From Aculops lycopersici (Eukaryota > Arthropoda > Arachnida > Trombidiformes > Eriophyidae), in the NCBI GenBank assembly GCA_015350385.1, contig WNKI01000002.1, positions 9,583,879 through 9,647,878 on the forward strand: DNA of 64,000 bases, in the 5' to 3' direction. The stretch's first letter is position 1. Every line of letters starts with the position of its first letter. Below, one piece after another: positions 1-11,810 of the stretch. The translations under genes were made by a program, and so were the position numbers. The notes below the pieces were generated by a model, which worked only from the letters and a program-made list of their open reading frames with translations, was not told where the DNA came from and searched no databases.

Positions 1-3000
1 CTTGTCTTGCTAAATTTAAACACGCGATTAAATAAATCAACACACAGAGAAATAGGGACACTTCATATGGTAGTTTGGTTGTGCTGTATTTATATTACAA
101 CATCCCCAATGTTGAGTCACTCTATTCACTAAAATACTTGCGCTAAGTGGGAGAGAAAGCCAAGCCTATTACTCAGCCAACCGGCAAGCCAATCGGCGAG
201 CTGAGAAGCGATCGAGTTTCAAGTGTTGCCATCGATTCACCTAGTGGTTGGTTAGTTATTTAGTTAGCTGGCTAACTGTAAAAGAGGGAGGGAGTAGGAC
301 AAAAAGAGCAAAGAATAATTGCAACTTGACCAGACCGAAACCAAATAAACTCATTGTAACAGCAAGCAGCAGATTGAGCCAAACTAGCTATTAAATGCCT
401 CAAAAGCGCCCGAAGGCCAACGGCAGCGGAAGCAGTAACCACCTGATGATTCAACTTCTCTCCTGTGCATTTTGCGCTTCCCCTTCCGCACTTCGAAGTG
501 ATACTGATAGTTTGCAGATAGTACTGTGGTTATTATTATTACAACACAACAAGCGACTGCATTGGGCGTTGAAAGTTGGCCTCAGGGAGTTTTTTGCCTT
601 TATCTTTACGAGGTTATACTTGGCGATTATTAAAGTGGCGCCAGTGAGAGAGTTAGTTCAGTGGTCGAGAAACTGGAAGAGAGAAAAGCGCATCTTTCGT
701 CGCCCAACGCAACGCTAGCTGATCATTTTGTCGTTTATTAGTGTTTTAGAAAACGCACAGACCAGCGCCACCTGTTGCAAATCAAATTCGAGTAGAAATG
801 ATGGAGCCTCGAGCCGAGAGCAGTTCCCTTTTATTCACTGGAGCAGATCTCTCGGCGAGAGTCTAGCTCAAGTGGAAAAGCAACAACCTGTGCCCACTGC
901 TGTTTGTTTCCCTTTGTATCGATGAAAATTTTTAATCTTGAATCACAATCTTTGGCAGCAACGACGACCACGACGGCAGAGACTGTTGCAAAAGCATCTG
1001 CCTTTGCGTTGTGTTTCGATTTTACCCTTTTCCTACTAACTTGCAACAATTTCCCTCGCCAAATCAAAGGGTTGAACGTCCTGTTGTCTTATCGATAACC
1101 AGGAGGAGATAGAACAAAGTCATGATCGTGTGAAGGTGGCAACAGCAACGGGTGGCAGGCTTGTTGTGGCCAACATCAAGATAGCAACCAAGCGACGCTA
1201 AGTGGCAGCGGTGGAGGCAGCATCGGAATACAATCGTAACTTGACCCAACTCGTGAACTAATGATCCAACTGAAGCCAAGCGTCCGAGGAGGAAGAAGAA
1301 GAGGAGAAATAAATTCAAATCTTACAATGCAACCAAGCTGATTAATGATTGCTCGTTTGATTGCACATTTGATTGTAAGCTTTGAAGAGGCTCGAGGGGC
1401 CAAAGAGTGGCCACTAGCTTCGATGGCTACTAGGTAGCGAGCGATACTGAGCGCGCTTAATTCATCACGCTCGCGTATTGCACTCAGCGTGAACTATGCG
1501 TCAATTTGGAGTGAGTGAGTGAGGGGAAAAGTTTATAAAAAGGTAGAGAAGTAACGGCCCTTGGGCTTGATGACACCATGAGCCAGGTAGACGATTAATA
1601 TCTCGCTCGTGGTCGTGGTCTTGGTCGCTTCGTGGTCGTTGTAATTCTAGATTTGCGATCTCATTAGCCGATTGAAGAAGAGAGACGAAGAAAGTTTATC
1701 GGGACACCTGCTGAGATTCGAATCTCATCTAGATTTCTGTCTCTCTTTATCTCATTCTAAGTCATGAAAACATTAGATTAAACAAATGAACTTGAATTCT
1801 TCTCAAATTTGTTTCACTTTTGGTTTGATTTAACTACCCCCAAAAAAGTCGAACCATCGTGATGTAACAAACTACTCTTCCCTTCTATTTCTCGTTTAAG
1901 TTCAATCCTCTGGTGGTTTATGTCTCTGTCGCTTTGGGACACAGATCAACGGTGCAATCCTAAACATAATTGGCATTCGCTGACGCCGCCGCCGCCGGCG
2001 GTAACAGAAATTGCCACGACAGTGACAACGACAACCTGTTGGCCGATGGAACTATGCAAAAGTCAACGGTCGAGCAACAAGCTAGCCCATTGAGACTCAA
2101 AGTGAAAACCGATAGCTTGGCGCAGCGTGAAGGGATTCATCCGCTATCCTTTAGTATCCACTAGTATCTCCACAAACTTGATGTTATCGTCAGCAGGGCC
2201 GTTTTTTCCTTTGTCTCGTTGATTCCTCTCGCTATCTAGACTTATGGCTACGATTTGATTGGCCGTAAAATTCATTTTCCTCCAATTGAACTAAACAAAC
2301 CAGAGGCTTTAGTCTGGGTGGCTCATTGTGATTCAGGCGAGAAGTGGACCAGTGAGTAGGAGAACGAAGGGGAGACTGGCGTAAACTCCATTCGTTCGTT
2401 GGTGGCCAATTAAATCCAAGTGGAAGATTGAGGCGACACCAGTGATAGGTAGGATGGTTGGCCATTTAATTGATTATTACAACGCCTTTTCAAGTTGCTC
2501 GCCCGCCCGTTTGCTCGGCTGCCCACTTGTCTGCTAATAAACCAAACTAAATCCTCCCAGTTTCTTGGCGACGCATTCATTCGACGCTTTAAAACTAAAT
2601 GATAAGTGAATATCTAAAATTGACCAACCCTTAACTGGACAATTTAAGGCCAATTTAGATTAACAAGTTTAGGCTTAATAACAGCAACAAGCGCAAACAG
2701 TGCCGTGTAACTGTAACGCTAGAGGTAACTGTAACAAAAACAGCCACTTGAAGGACTAAACGAACGACGGCGAGCACCACAGACATCGAGCCAACCAATA
2801 AGCGACACCACCTTTACTCACCTGTTGCTAAGATAAGGGCTCGCGCTTATCTCCTAGCTAGTTTTTGTTTTTATTCTTCCACTCTAATTGTGTGTTAGAG
2901 TCTCTCTCTTTCTCTCGACGACTTTTCCCGCTCGTCCTAATGCTGCTGCTCATTTGGATCATGTTCATCAAACCAACTTCCTAGCGGACAAACTGACCAA

Positions 3001-5033
3001 ATGGCCGTCGCAATGGAGCAGCTCCAACCTCGCAACTGTCCCTTCTTCTTCTTGTGTATCGTTTCACTCGGTGGAGTGGAGAGGAGCAACATTAGCCGCT
3101 TGTTTCGGATGATGATGATGATGTTGCAAGATGGAGTTGACGAGATGAGGAGTAGTGAAGTGAAGGTAAACGTTTGTTGTGGCTTTAGCTGAACGCGGTG
3201 TGAAAAGACGACGAATAGGTCTAAATTGCACAACAGAGACACATGGTGAGGTGATAACCGCATGACTCAGTTGGCTTACCTGGTGACTCACTCTCGCTTA
3301 CTAATCAATTCTTCGAGTAAAACTTCACCTGTTGCTACAGCTACCGCTACTATTTTTACTGCTGCTGCTGCTTGGCCGACGATCATGTCGCCATGAGCGA
3401 AAGAGTTACCAGGGGCAAAGCACATCTAACATTATTATAAATTATCGCGAACCATGCCTCTCTAGTGAGAGTGACCACCACTACCACAACAACCACCTGT
3501 AGCTGAATTTCTTAGCTCTCTGTGCTGGTGGCCTGTACAATTTGAGTTAAACAGCGAGTCGTTTTGCTCTCTCGCCGTCTGGCATCTTATTCATAGCGAC
3601 CAAGAGAAAACTCTTTAGTCTCTCTCTTTCCCGTCTCCTTCAAATTTTAGCCCTTTGCCTCTCCCCCTTAATAGTAATAGATTAAGAGATAGCACTAGTA
3701 ATAGTGATGAGCTCATGGTGACAGGAGATTTTTGTTCCATGCCCATTGGTGCTAATAATATCCAAGAGTGAGAGACCTGCTCTTCCACAAACTCTCATCT
3801 CCTCTCCTCTTCTCGTTTGCCAATCGCTAGACGCTAGCTGATGACGATAGCCAAGACTAAAAACAACTAGTTGTATCGGTGGTAGTAGTAGTAGTAGAGG
3901 TAGTTGTTGGTGGCTGTCAACTGGGAGCCCAAAAGCGGTAGCGGCCATTTGATTTGCTAGCTGGCATCAAACGGCCATCACCGACGAGATGTCCTCTTCT
4001 GCCTGACGTCCAACCATCAATCATGATGAGTTTCGCTAACGAGCTAAAGATCTTGATTGGTAATACCATCTACCAACGAGTATTTAGCATTTAGCATTTG
4101 CTCATTCGCCTGTTATCCAGCTACTTGTTAGCCACCAGTTGCCAACCATCTATCTATCTAATAGACGTAACACACAACTACAACAACAATTGATCTCCTG
4201 TTTACAGCGATACCCTTGCCTTGGGTTAATGATGACTTTTAACCGCTCGACTCAAGCCAACGCAACACATCGAGTTAAGGCCGAGAGTTTGGTACTTGCA
4301 TTTGGAATTAGCAGACGCAGGTAGCAAAGAGCGCGCGCATAAACGTCGTGTGAAACATGTCTTTCCGAATTAGACCAGATGAGAAGCTTAGCGAGAGGTA
4401 AGGCTGACTGCTTATCTTTGCTCTCATATATTCAACATTAGCGGCGCCAACCTTCACCCATCCGAATCAACAACAGTGACTCATCGCTTTTTGGCGACAG
4501 GTTGCTGTTGTTGTTGTCGTCGTCGTCGTCGTTTCTCTGTCCAAGGTGAGAGTTTAATCAGCCAAGCGTCCAAACTTTGTCTCGCCGCACCAAAACTGAT
4601 ACTCTCCCTCTCCTTTCGGCAATAGCCACCATCGTACCCGGTTGCTCCCTCTACTTCTCTACCTTTTTTCCCGAAAGAATTAAGTCTGTCGCTCGATGGA
4701 ATGGAAAAATAGAAAATAGCAGGATAGCTTTATGGTCTTTCGCACGGAATCACCACTAGTCACAAGCTCAATATCAATCTTCAATTTGGAGCCCGGACAG
4801 CAAGGAGCTTGCCAAGACAAACCGATTTAAAAGCGCGACTAGCCGCCCACCACCACTACCGCCAATTGGCCACACGTTACTTTTGATACAAGTCACCGAG
4901 TCAACGACGACAACCACCACCACCACCACCACCGCCATGATCACAACCACCGCTCGCATACACAGGCGCCACCCTTGGTTAGACCAATAAGCAAACTGTT
5001 AGTCAGCTCATTAGTTTTTGGATAGCCAAAGAC

Positions 5034-5059
5034 ACTGGCTAGCTAGCTAGCTAGCCAGT
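5034..5059. repeat. 26-bp perfect palindrome built on GCTA repeats
   Basis: The 26 bases equal their own reverse complement, with a (GCTA)n core flanked by ACTG and CAGT. It can form a cruciform or hairpin. It most likely arose from expansion of a self-complementary tetranucleotide; no function is implied. Confidence 0.85.
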
Positions 5060-5199
5060 TGTAACCACCTGACTGTGTGGTTGCAGTCCCCGTCGTGTGC
5101 GTGATGATCGTTAAACGTTTACCCATGATTGCCCAAAGCGCCTTGAACGATTGACCTCGCCTGCTGGTCATTGAGCAACAAGTTGGCTGAAAGCCACAC

Positions 5200-6800
5200 A
5201 CGAGCTCATGTTGCTTATATTGCATCTTTGTTTGATGTGCCAAAATTGAGGCACTTACCGCAATAACTCCCTTGACCTCATCAACCGGAAAGGCAAGGGT
5301 TGCCGTCATGGTGAGTCTCAAGGTGCATTGGAGAGTTTAGCTCCAAATCTTATGACATTTTTCACCATATTCTCCAGATATTGCACCTCTCGGTCAAGTC
5401 TACGCGAAAACTGCATAAGAATCATGACCTATTCTGAAATTATATCCTTGAAAGCGACAATGGGGTCTCAAAGAATGGAGGTGCACCTCGTCTTAATTTT
5501 GCACAAGAACTGTGGAAATATTATCTTGTAGTGTCCATTTATTTATGTTCTATGAGTTCCAGTTGGAATAAAGCTGATGCAAAGCTGGGTTACCCGTCAA
5601 CCTGGCAAAATAGGTATTCTCGAGACTCCATTTATGTGATATACTAATGGAAGTACATCATCACGAGCAACGAAAATCTATGCGCGACCGTTTACAGGTC
5701 ATAATCGAGAAAAGCATGGTAGAAAATCACGTTAGCCGTGAAGTTACAGCCTTTGGAGGTGATAATGAGACCTTAGGAGGGACTCGAATTTATTCCGAAG
5801 CCTCTTACCCTATCGACCCGGATGAAGGTTCCCACATTATTCTGGGCGTCTGTGCAGAAGTGTGTTAGTTTTGGTACATACTGCACCACTAGATCTCTCT
5901 GAGACCCCCCGAGCACCTAGCGCCACGAACCTGAATGAAGCTTGTTCAGATACGCCAAGGCTGTAAAATACGAACAAAATCGAGCCTTCAAGTTGCACGG
6001 AACATGATAAAGAAAGTCGTTCTCAAGTGTCACCTGTATCTTCGAAAATATACACGGTATCAATAAATTAAGGCAACCGGATGCTCAGAATCTTGTTAAC
6101 AGATCGATTCCAGGCATTATCTTTCAGCTAGGTATCATAGCTTCGAAGTTAGAGGTGACTTTTGGATGAGTTTTCTTCAGTGTTTCTAGCTCCATCTTTT
6201 GGAGTGATTCCGAGCACATTGCAAAGTTTTAGCCTGTTTGAACAAGAAGCATCCGGATTCGAGACGGTAGGCGGCCGTTGGACCCCAGGGTGACCCAGAT
6301 AGGTTGTAGATACTAAAATTTGCGCAATTCTGCGCAGGGGCGCTGCTAGTTGCGGGCACCTTCAATGAGGTTGTTGCAGTACAGGGTTCCGGAAATATGT
6401 CCAGCATCTTGCAATGGCCCCAAAATCACGTTTATGGAAATAACTTCTAGAGGAAAGGTGATTTTTGTTCGTCGTTTTCTTCATTCTAATCAGTAAGTCT
6501 CAGCATATCTTTTGATCGAGTTTCAGAGGAATCCGTACCTTAAATTCCCTCGGGGGACACCGAATAGGAGATATCGAAAATCGTGATTCAAATGACATCA
6601 TCGTGTTAGATGTGAAAAGTACGAGCGAAATCGATTGGTTGAGCCTTAAATATCTTAATACTCTTAATCCTAAACCAGGAGAGTGAGAGTGAATAGTGAA
6701 AGGAAGCAAGAGGAGCCCGTTAGCAAGCTCGCTGGATAGAAGTCCACTCGGCACACCTGAGGATTAAACGGAAGGTTACCAACACAAGCTAATGGTTAGC
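5200..6800. other. Compositionally distinct island without a recognisable gene
   Basis: This stretch lacks the microsatellites typical of its surroundings and has a more even base composition. It holds several short open frames with balanced residues on both strands: plus 5647-5868, minus 6186-6407, minus 6500-6754 and minus 5043-5321. None resembles a family I know and I found no terminal repeats. A decayed transposable element or pseudogene is possible; it could also be ordinary unique intergenic sequence. Confidence 0.3.
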
Positions 6801-8693
6801 TTCACAGGGATTACGACCACAAGAACCTGTGAAATCGTCTTCAACTTCAGCGACAATAATCCTTTACACACCCTAAGAATGTGCTGCTGATTTGTGGGAA
6901 ACCAGGTGAGATTTATTTGCGCAGGTAACACGCACTTACATTTGGACATGGATAAATAGAGAGCATCATTATCAAGTAAACGATTGGTATTCAGGTCGAC
7001 GTCTTAGTTCTGATCTTCATATTTCGTCGAGAGGAAAACGAACGATAAAGTTTGTTACATTTGGCCGAACAAAACCACCACCGACAGCGAGTTAAACCTT
7101 GTAGATGTAGAGGATTGTAGTCACTCGTCGTCAAATAGTGAGGATCGAGCGAGAGAGGATGGCATTATTATTATTATTAGTAGTAGTAGTAGTAGTATGC
7201 AAAACCGTCCGACGACGGAGCACCACCACCGCCGCCACCTCTGCCGCCGAGCTCCTCGCCAGCTTGACCCCAGCTCTGCAAATTCTTTAAAATTGTGTAA
7301 GCAAAGGCGAGCAAGCCAACAGGTAGCTGGGCATCGCGGCGGGGGTGAAGAATTTGAACTCCTTCCGAATTGTTAACATGATCACCGCCTTTAACTTAGC
7401 CTGGCAATACTGAATTATTAATTCCCTCTTTTCAATGAGCAGGTATGAGTGCGGCAGCTACTGACTCGGCCAGCAAGTGCAACAAGTGGTCCGGCTGTTC
7501 CTAGAATTCAAGCCAAAATTCTATTGCTCCAATAAGAAGCAGAAAATCGAAGTCCAAGTAGCTGAACTCGGATGGTAGTGGCGGCATAAGCAGCAACTCC
7601 AGCAGCGGTAGCAACATCAACAACAACAATGGTTCCATTCCTCAAGTGAGGATATCAATTAACTGCAAAATACCTACCTGTTGCTTCCTCAATAGCAACG
7701 GTTAGATAAAAAGTGGCCACACCCCTTTCAACTCTCGTCCTGAATTATTATAACCCACTCTCCAACCTGACGTCCACCGAGAGACGACGACTATGATAAT
7801 TATCCATCCCTCTCGCCTCTGGCCTCTCATCTACCTGATCCATTACGATGGACAAGCTTAATTCACCTCACAAACTTGGATTACCTGGCAAGCGGATGAT
7901 TGATTGATTCATACGTCTACTGATTGACTGACCACCACTAGGACTACTAGTTTTGCCAACAACCTCAGTCAGGAGAAAAACAGGAGCTACTCTTTTGGCT
8001 GATCTGTGGCGTTCGATACGAATAATATCAAAGCATCAAAGGTGGTGGCCAGCTCAACTAGCATCCCGGAGTAGGATGTTATGATAACCCTTTTTGAGAC
8101 AACTTGAGTCTTTGGTCTCTCACAAGCTAATGACGTTCGACAAGCTGCCCGACTTGCCAATGGACTGGCCGGCTGACTGAATCACCTGCCTCACTTCATA
8201 ATTGTAATAAATTTAAGTCAATTATGCGTGATAGTATCGTTTTGCAACCACTGGGAGCAGTGGCTGCAGAGTTGATCAGGTAGCCAGTCTGCTCGCTCAT
8301 TGCAATACCACCAGCTAGCGGATCGTGTCCCTCATGAGTCATGGCGGGGACCAGGGTAGACGTTTCGAGAGGAGGGAAAGTCGCCACACAGTTTTGAAAT
8401 TTCGTGGGAAGATCAAACAAGATTCTCATTTATGGCGAGCTAATGCGTAAGAATCTCGATAGAAAAACTAGATCCCACAAGTGAATTCTCAGCTCAGCCG
8501 AGGGAAGGTAGCGAGCGATGAGAAGTTGGCCACGCCAATCGAGTGGCGAGAAATGAGTGATCTTACCAAGCTACACGGACGCCACCTGTTAACGAAATTC
8601 ACATATTTGTGCAAAATAAACTAGCAAGCTTACATTGTACTGGTGATTACTCAAGTGCAATGGTCAAATATTTTAATAATTCAATGTGATGAT

Positions 8694-11600
8694 TCATATG
8701 TTTTGTTTGTTAAGAGCGGCAACATTATTATCCAAGTCATTGGCGATGTTGTAATAAGCGTGTTCAGGATACTGATCCAATTCAATGTAATCATTGGCGC
8801 TGAGGCACAACTTTTCCAGTTGCTTGGATACTTCCTTGAATGTCGGCCTCTCATCTGGATCCTGATGCCAACAGGCTGACATGATATCAAATAACTCGTC
8901 TTTACAATGCTTCGGCCTCTCTAATCTACCACCTGCTTTCACAAACTCAACTGCTTCATTTGATGTCATATTTTCGTAAGGTGTCGCACCCAGTGTTACA
9001 ATTTCCCACATAACTATGCCCAGTGAGAAGACATCCGACTTTGTGGTGTATCTATTTTCTGTGGTTGCCTCGGGTGCCATCCACTTAACAGGAATAGGAT
9101 TTGCTGAGGATCTTTGGTAGACGCACTCGTCATTTACCCGTCGTGCAAAACCAAAGTCCGCAACCTTACAAATCTTATCCCTTGAGACTAGAATATTCCT
9201 CGATGCTAAATCTCGATGTAATATGCCCTTAGAGGCTATATATGCCATCCCATCAGCAATGTGGTATGAAAATTTGATGAGTTCCTTTGAGGTTATATTT
9301 GAATTATAGTTTGTGATTGTTGTATTAGTTGTATTTGTGCTGCAAATACTACTGCCGCCTCCAGTTACATCGTGTTCCTTAATATTATACGGTGGCAATA
9401 AGTATGGTCTATTTGATGCTCGGCATCCGCGCAGGTAGGTCTGTAGCTTTCCCAATTCTGCATACTCCATTATCAACAGTACCGGCTCGTGGTCGTCAAC
9501 ACAATGATGCAATAACTTGATGACATTTGGATGATTATCAATTACTTTCATAATCTCAATCTCGTCTAATAGAGCCTGTCTTACGAGCTCCTTATCACAA
9601 CCAAGTCTATTCCTAAGCTGCTTCACGGCTACCATATGCCGCGAGCCATCCTTATGATGAGCAATGTAACGCCACACCTCACCAAAGTGGCCCTCGCCAA
9701 TCTTGTCCAACTGTTCCAGGTATCTACGAGGAAATGCCCACTTAGACACGTCGTAGTGGCTGCTGGTTCGATGGACAATTTCAGGTCTTGGCCAGACGTA
9801 ATCAGGATTAGCGATATAAGTTGTGTGTGTTGGTGATCTTAGATGTCCAAGGGTTCCAGTGGATGGTGGATGATCGTACATGACCGCAGTCGAGTCGGTG
9901 CCGCCACTTGAAGTGTGTAGATAGCAACTCTTTGAGGTGCCACCATGTGATGACAACATTGATTTGCCCATTGAGGAGGCTTCGTCTGAGTTTGAATTGG
10001 ATGAAATAGATGGATTGTTTTCCTTGTCGATGTTACAGATTGATTGTGACATTAGATGACCCCCCTCTTGGTGCAGATGACCACTAATAAAACCATTGGG
10101 TCCCTTCCCAATGTTATAAATATCCGGACAATCGCCATTTGGTAGATGTTGGCGAATTTTATCCTCTTTGCTTCCACCAAGCATTGGTGCTGCCATGCAT
10201 AGATTACCATCAAGCTGATTCTTCTTCTTGTGGTTAAAGACGGAGAAGCATGAGATTCCAAAAAAACTCGCTATGATTGCTCCCAAGAAAATTGCTATGC
10301 CTATGATCAGTTGCGTCCACAACGACCCAAAGAAACCAACTGTTTCAGTTTGTGACGAGGCGAGAATCTTGGGGTTGCGGTGGTCAGTTGAGGGTTGTTT
10401 GCCAAATGGGGCTATGTGATCATTGAAGACACTCCGCAGAGATACCACCTCTGGATTGTCTATGGCATTAGAGGATAATGTTGCTGCAGGCGCATGATAC
10501 TCCAGTAGATCCAGAGTGCCCAATCTCACGTCAGCTCCAATTTCATTGCCCACGTAGCAGCCATAGTAGCCAATGTCTTTATCGCTAACATTATGCAACA
10601 CCAGAGTATCAGAATCCTTGGTACCCTCAATCATATACTTATCAAGTGGTTTGTGAAATCCAGTTTCGATGGACTTGTTGAAATCATTGAAAAAAACCTT
10701 TAGTTTCTGTAGTGTCTCATTCGCTTGAGTGTGATTAGATAAGTGAATATTAAACTTGAACCAAAGGGTGACTTGTGATCTTGCAGTCTCAACTCTGTTG
10801 CAAGTGAATGTGACGTCTGAGTAACGTCTTACAAGAGAATCCACGGGTGGATGTGAGATGACTGGCTTACTATCTGGTCTTGCGAATTTCTTATCCTCAA
10901 TCTCTAATCGAAAGGTATACGATGAGTAAAACTCGTAGCAGTAGGCTAGATCCGGTGGTATATTTGTGTAATCTGGCTTACAGGTGTAGCGCCCGGCATC
11001 AGATTGGCCAATTTTGTACATGACCAAATGCATTTCCCCATCTGTTAGCTCGGCATGATTTGCATTCTCGCGATAGAGTGGCTCTCCATTGGTGAACCAG
11101 CTAACTCTCTTGATAAAATCACTGGCTATTTTTTTGGGCTTGGCAACCTGAGGACAGGGGACACCTTTGCGCCGAACCATTAGAATATCATGTGGACAAA
11201 CTATCTCTATCCTATCCTCATTTTCGATGGTCATGATACTGTCGTCAGCGCGCAAATCTTTGTCGATGGTGGCGCCGAAAGGGGTTCTAGTTCGAAAGTC
11301 GGGAGGTCTGGTTGTTGTTGTTGTGGGCAGTGGTGGTTTTGTTGCTAATTTCATAGTTGTTGGTGGTAGTTTGGGCCTCTGAGTTGTAAGCTGAACATCT
11401 AGTGAGTTTGACATCAGATCATTGTTGATATTTATGTTATTATAATTGTTGTTGTTGTAATTGTTGTTATTGTTGCTGGTGCCAAGTCTCTCGATTGGTA
11501 TCACTGTCTTGCTGCTACCTAGTGGTCGTGGCGGCGGATATGTGGTGCCTATATCATCAAGATTAGGTTGTTGTTGCAAGTTGTTTGAAGTATCACCGCC

Positions 11601-11810
11601 GCCGCCGCCGCCTGTGTCAAGTACAAGAGATGCACCAGATGCTCGCTTGATGTAAATGCACAACAGGAAGAGCAAAGTCTTCAATAGCAAGCAAGACTTT
11701 GGCGAGCTAGACCGGCACTTAGTTGGTCGCATCATGAGCATTATAATTTGACTTGAATTTAGTTTAGTTGATTTGGAACTACTAATTGAGTTGGTTGTGG
11801 TCATCAGCAT
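8694..11810 (-). CDS. Cad96Ca: Receptor tyrosine kinase, Ig-like ectodomain, Cad96Ca/Stitcher-type kinase
   Basis: Single-exon 1038-aa membrane receptor kinase. In order: hydrophobic leader about residues 40-60, low-complexity Gly/Asn/Thr stretch to about 180, two Ig-like segments (about 195-305 and 315-435, with the DAGRYTC and DIGYYGC signatures), a membrane helix about 498-525, a long juxtamembrane segment, then the kinase about 697-993. Catalytic features are intact: G-loop GEGHFGEV (705-712), VAVK Lys730, HRDLASRN Asp867, DFG 885-887 and APE 912-914. The activation loop has a single Tyr (898) and a Thr/Asn-rich kinase insert sits near 800-840. The kinase motif GKLQTYLRGCRAS and the tail YIELDQYPEHAYYNI match, from memory, Drosophila Cad96Ca (Stitcher, epidermal wound repair) better than FGFR. 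Cad96Ca has a cadherin rather than Ig ectodomain, so an FGFR-related label is the alternative. The kinase call is firm; the subfamily is moderate. Confidence 0.85.
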   Translation of the reverse strand: MLMTTTNSISSSKSTKLNSSQIIMLMMRPTKCRSSSPKSCLLLKTLLFLLCIYIKRASGASLVLDTGGGGGGDTSNNLQQQPNLDDIGTTYPPPRPLGSSKTVIPIERLGTSNNNNNYNNNNYNNININNDLMSNSLDVQLTTQRPKLPPTTMKLATKPPLPTTTTTRPPDFRTRTPFGATIDKDLRADDSIMTIENEDRIEIVCPHDILMVRRKGVPCPQVAKPKKIASDFIKRVSWFTNGEPLYRENANHAELTDGEMHLVMYKIGQSDAGRYTCKPDYTNIPPDLAYCYEFYSSYTFRLEIEDKKFARPDSKPVISHPPVDSLVRRYSDVTFTCNRVETARSQVTLWFKFNIHLSNHTQANETLQKLKVFFNDFNKSIETGFHKPLDKYMIEGTKDSDTLVLHNVSDKDIGYYGCYVGNEIGADVRLGTLDLLEYHAPAATLSSNAIDNPEVVSLRSVFNDHIAPFGKQPSTDHRNPKILASSQTETVGFFGSLWTQLIIGIAIFLGAIIASFFGISCFSVFNHKKKNQLDGNLCMAAPMLGGSKEDKIRQHLPNGDCPDIYNIGKGPNGFISGHLHQEGGHLMSQSICNIDKENNPSISSNSNSDEASSMGKSMLSSHGGTSKSCYLHTSSGGTDSTAVMYDHPPSTGTLGHLRSPTHTTYIANPDYVWPRPEIVHRTSSHYDVSKWAFPRRYLEQLDKIGEGHFGEVWRYIAHHKDGSRHMVAVKQLRNRLGCDKELVRQALLDEIEIMKVIDNHPNVIKLLHHCVDDHEPVLLIMEYAELGKLQTYLRGCRASNRPYLLPPYNIKEHDVTGGGSSICSTNTTNTTITNYNSNITSKELIKFSYHIADGMAYIASKGILHRDLASRNILVSRDKICKVADFGFARRVNDECVYQRSSANPIPVKWMAPEATTENRYTTKSDVFSLGIVMWEIVTLGATPYENMTSNEAVEFVKAGGRLERPKHCKDELFDIMSACWHQDPDERPTFKEVSKQLEKLCLSANDYIELDQYPEHAYYNIANDLDNNVAALNKQNI

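Larger units (their letters stand above)
1..8693. other. Long gene-free region upstream of the RTK 3' end
   Basis: I recognise no gene here on either strand; open frames are short and rich in repeat-derived residues. The sequence is a patchwork of simple tracts: GAGT repeats near 1510, GTA repeats near 3880-3897, CCA repeats near 4905-4935 and ATT/AGT repeats near 7164-7199. A TATAAAAA string sits at 1534-1541, but no gene follows it, so I do not call a promoter. The E-box-like octamer ACCTGTTG occurs at 770, 2820, 3327 and 7676, and its complement at 7317. A minus-strand frame at 8196-8429 has fairly balanced composition but no recognisable family. Confidence 0.6.

Noticed and set aside
8196..8429. 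77-codon minus-strand open frame
   Set aside because: Plausible composition, but no domain, no neighbouring exon and no known family.
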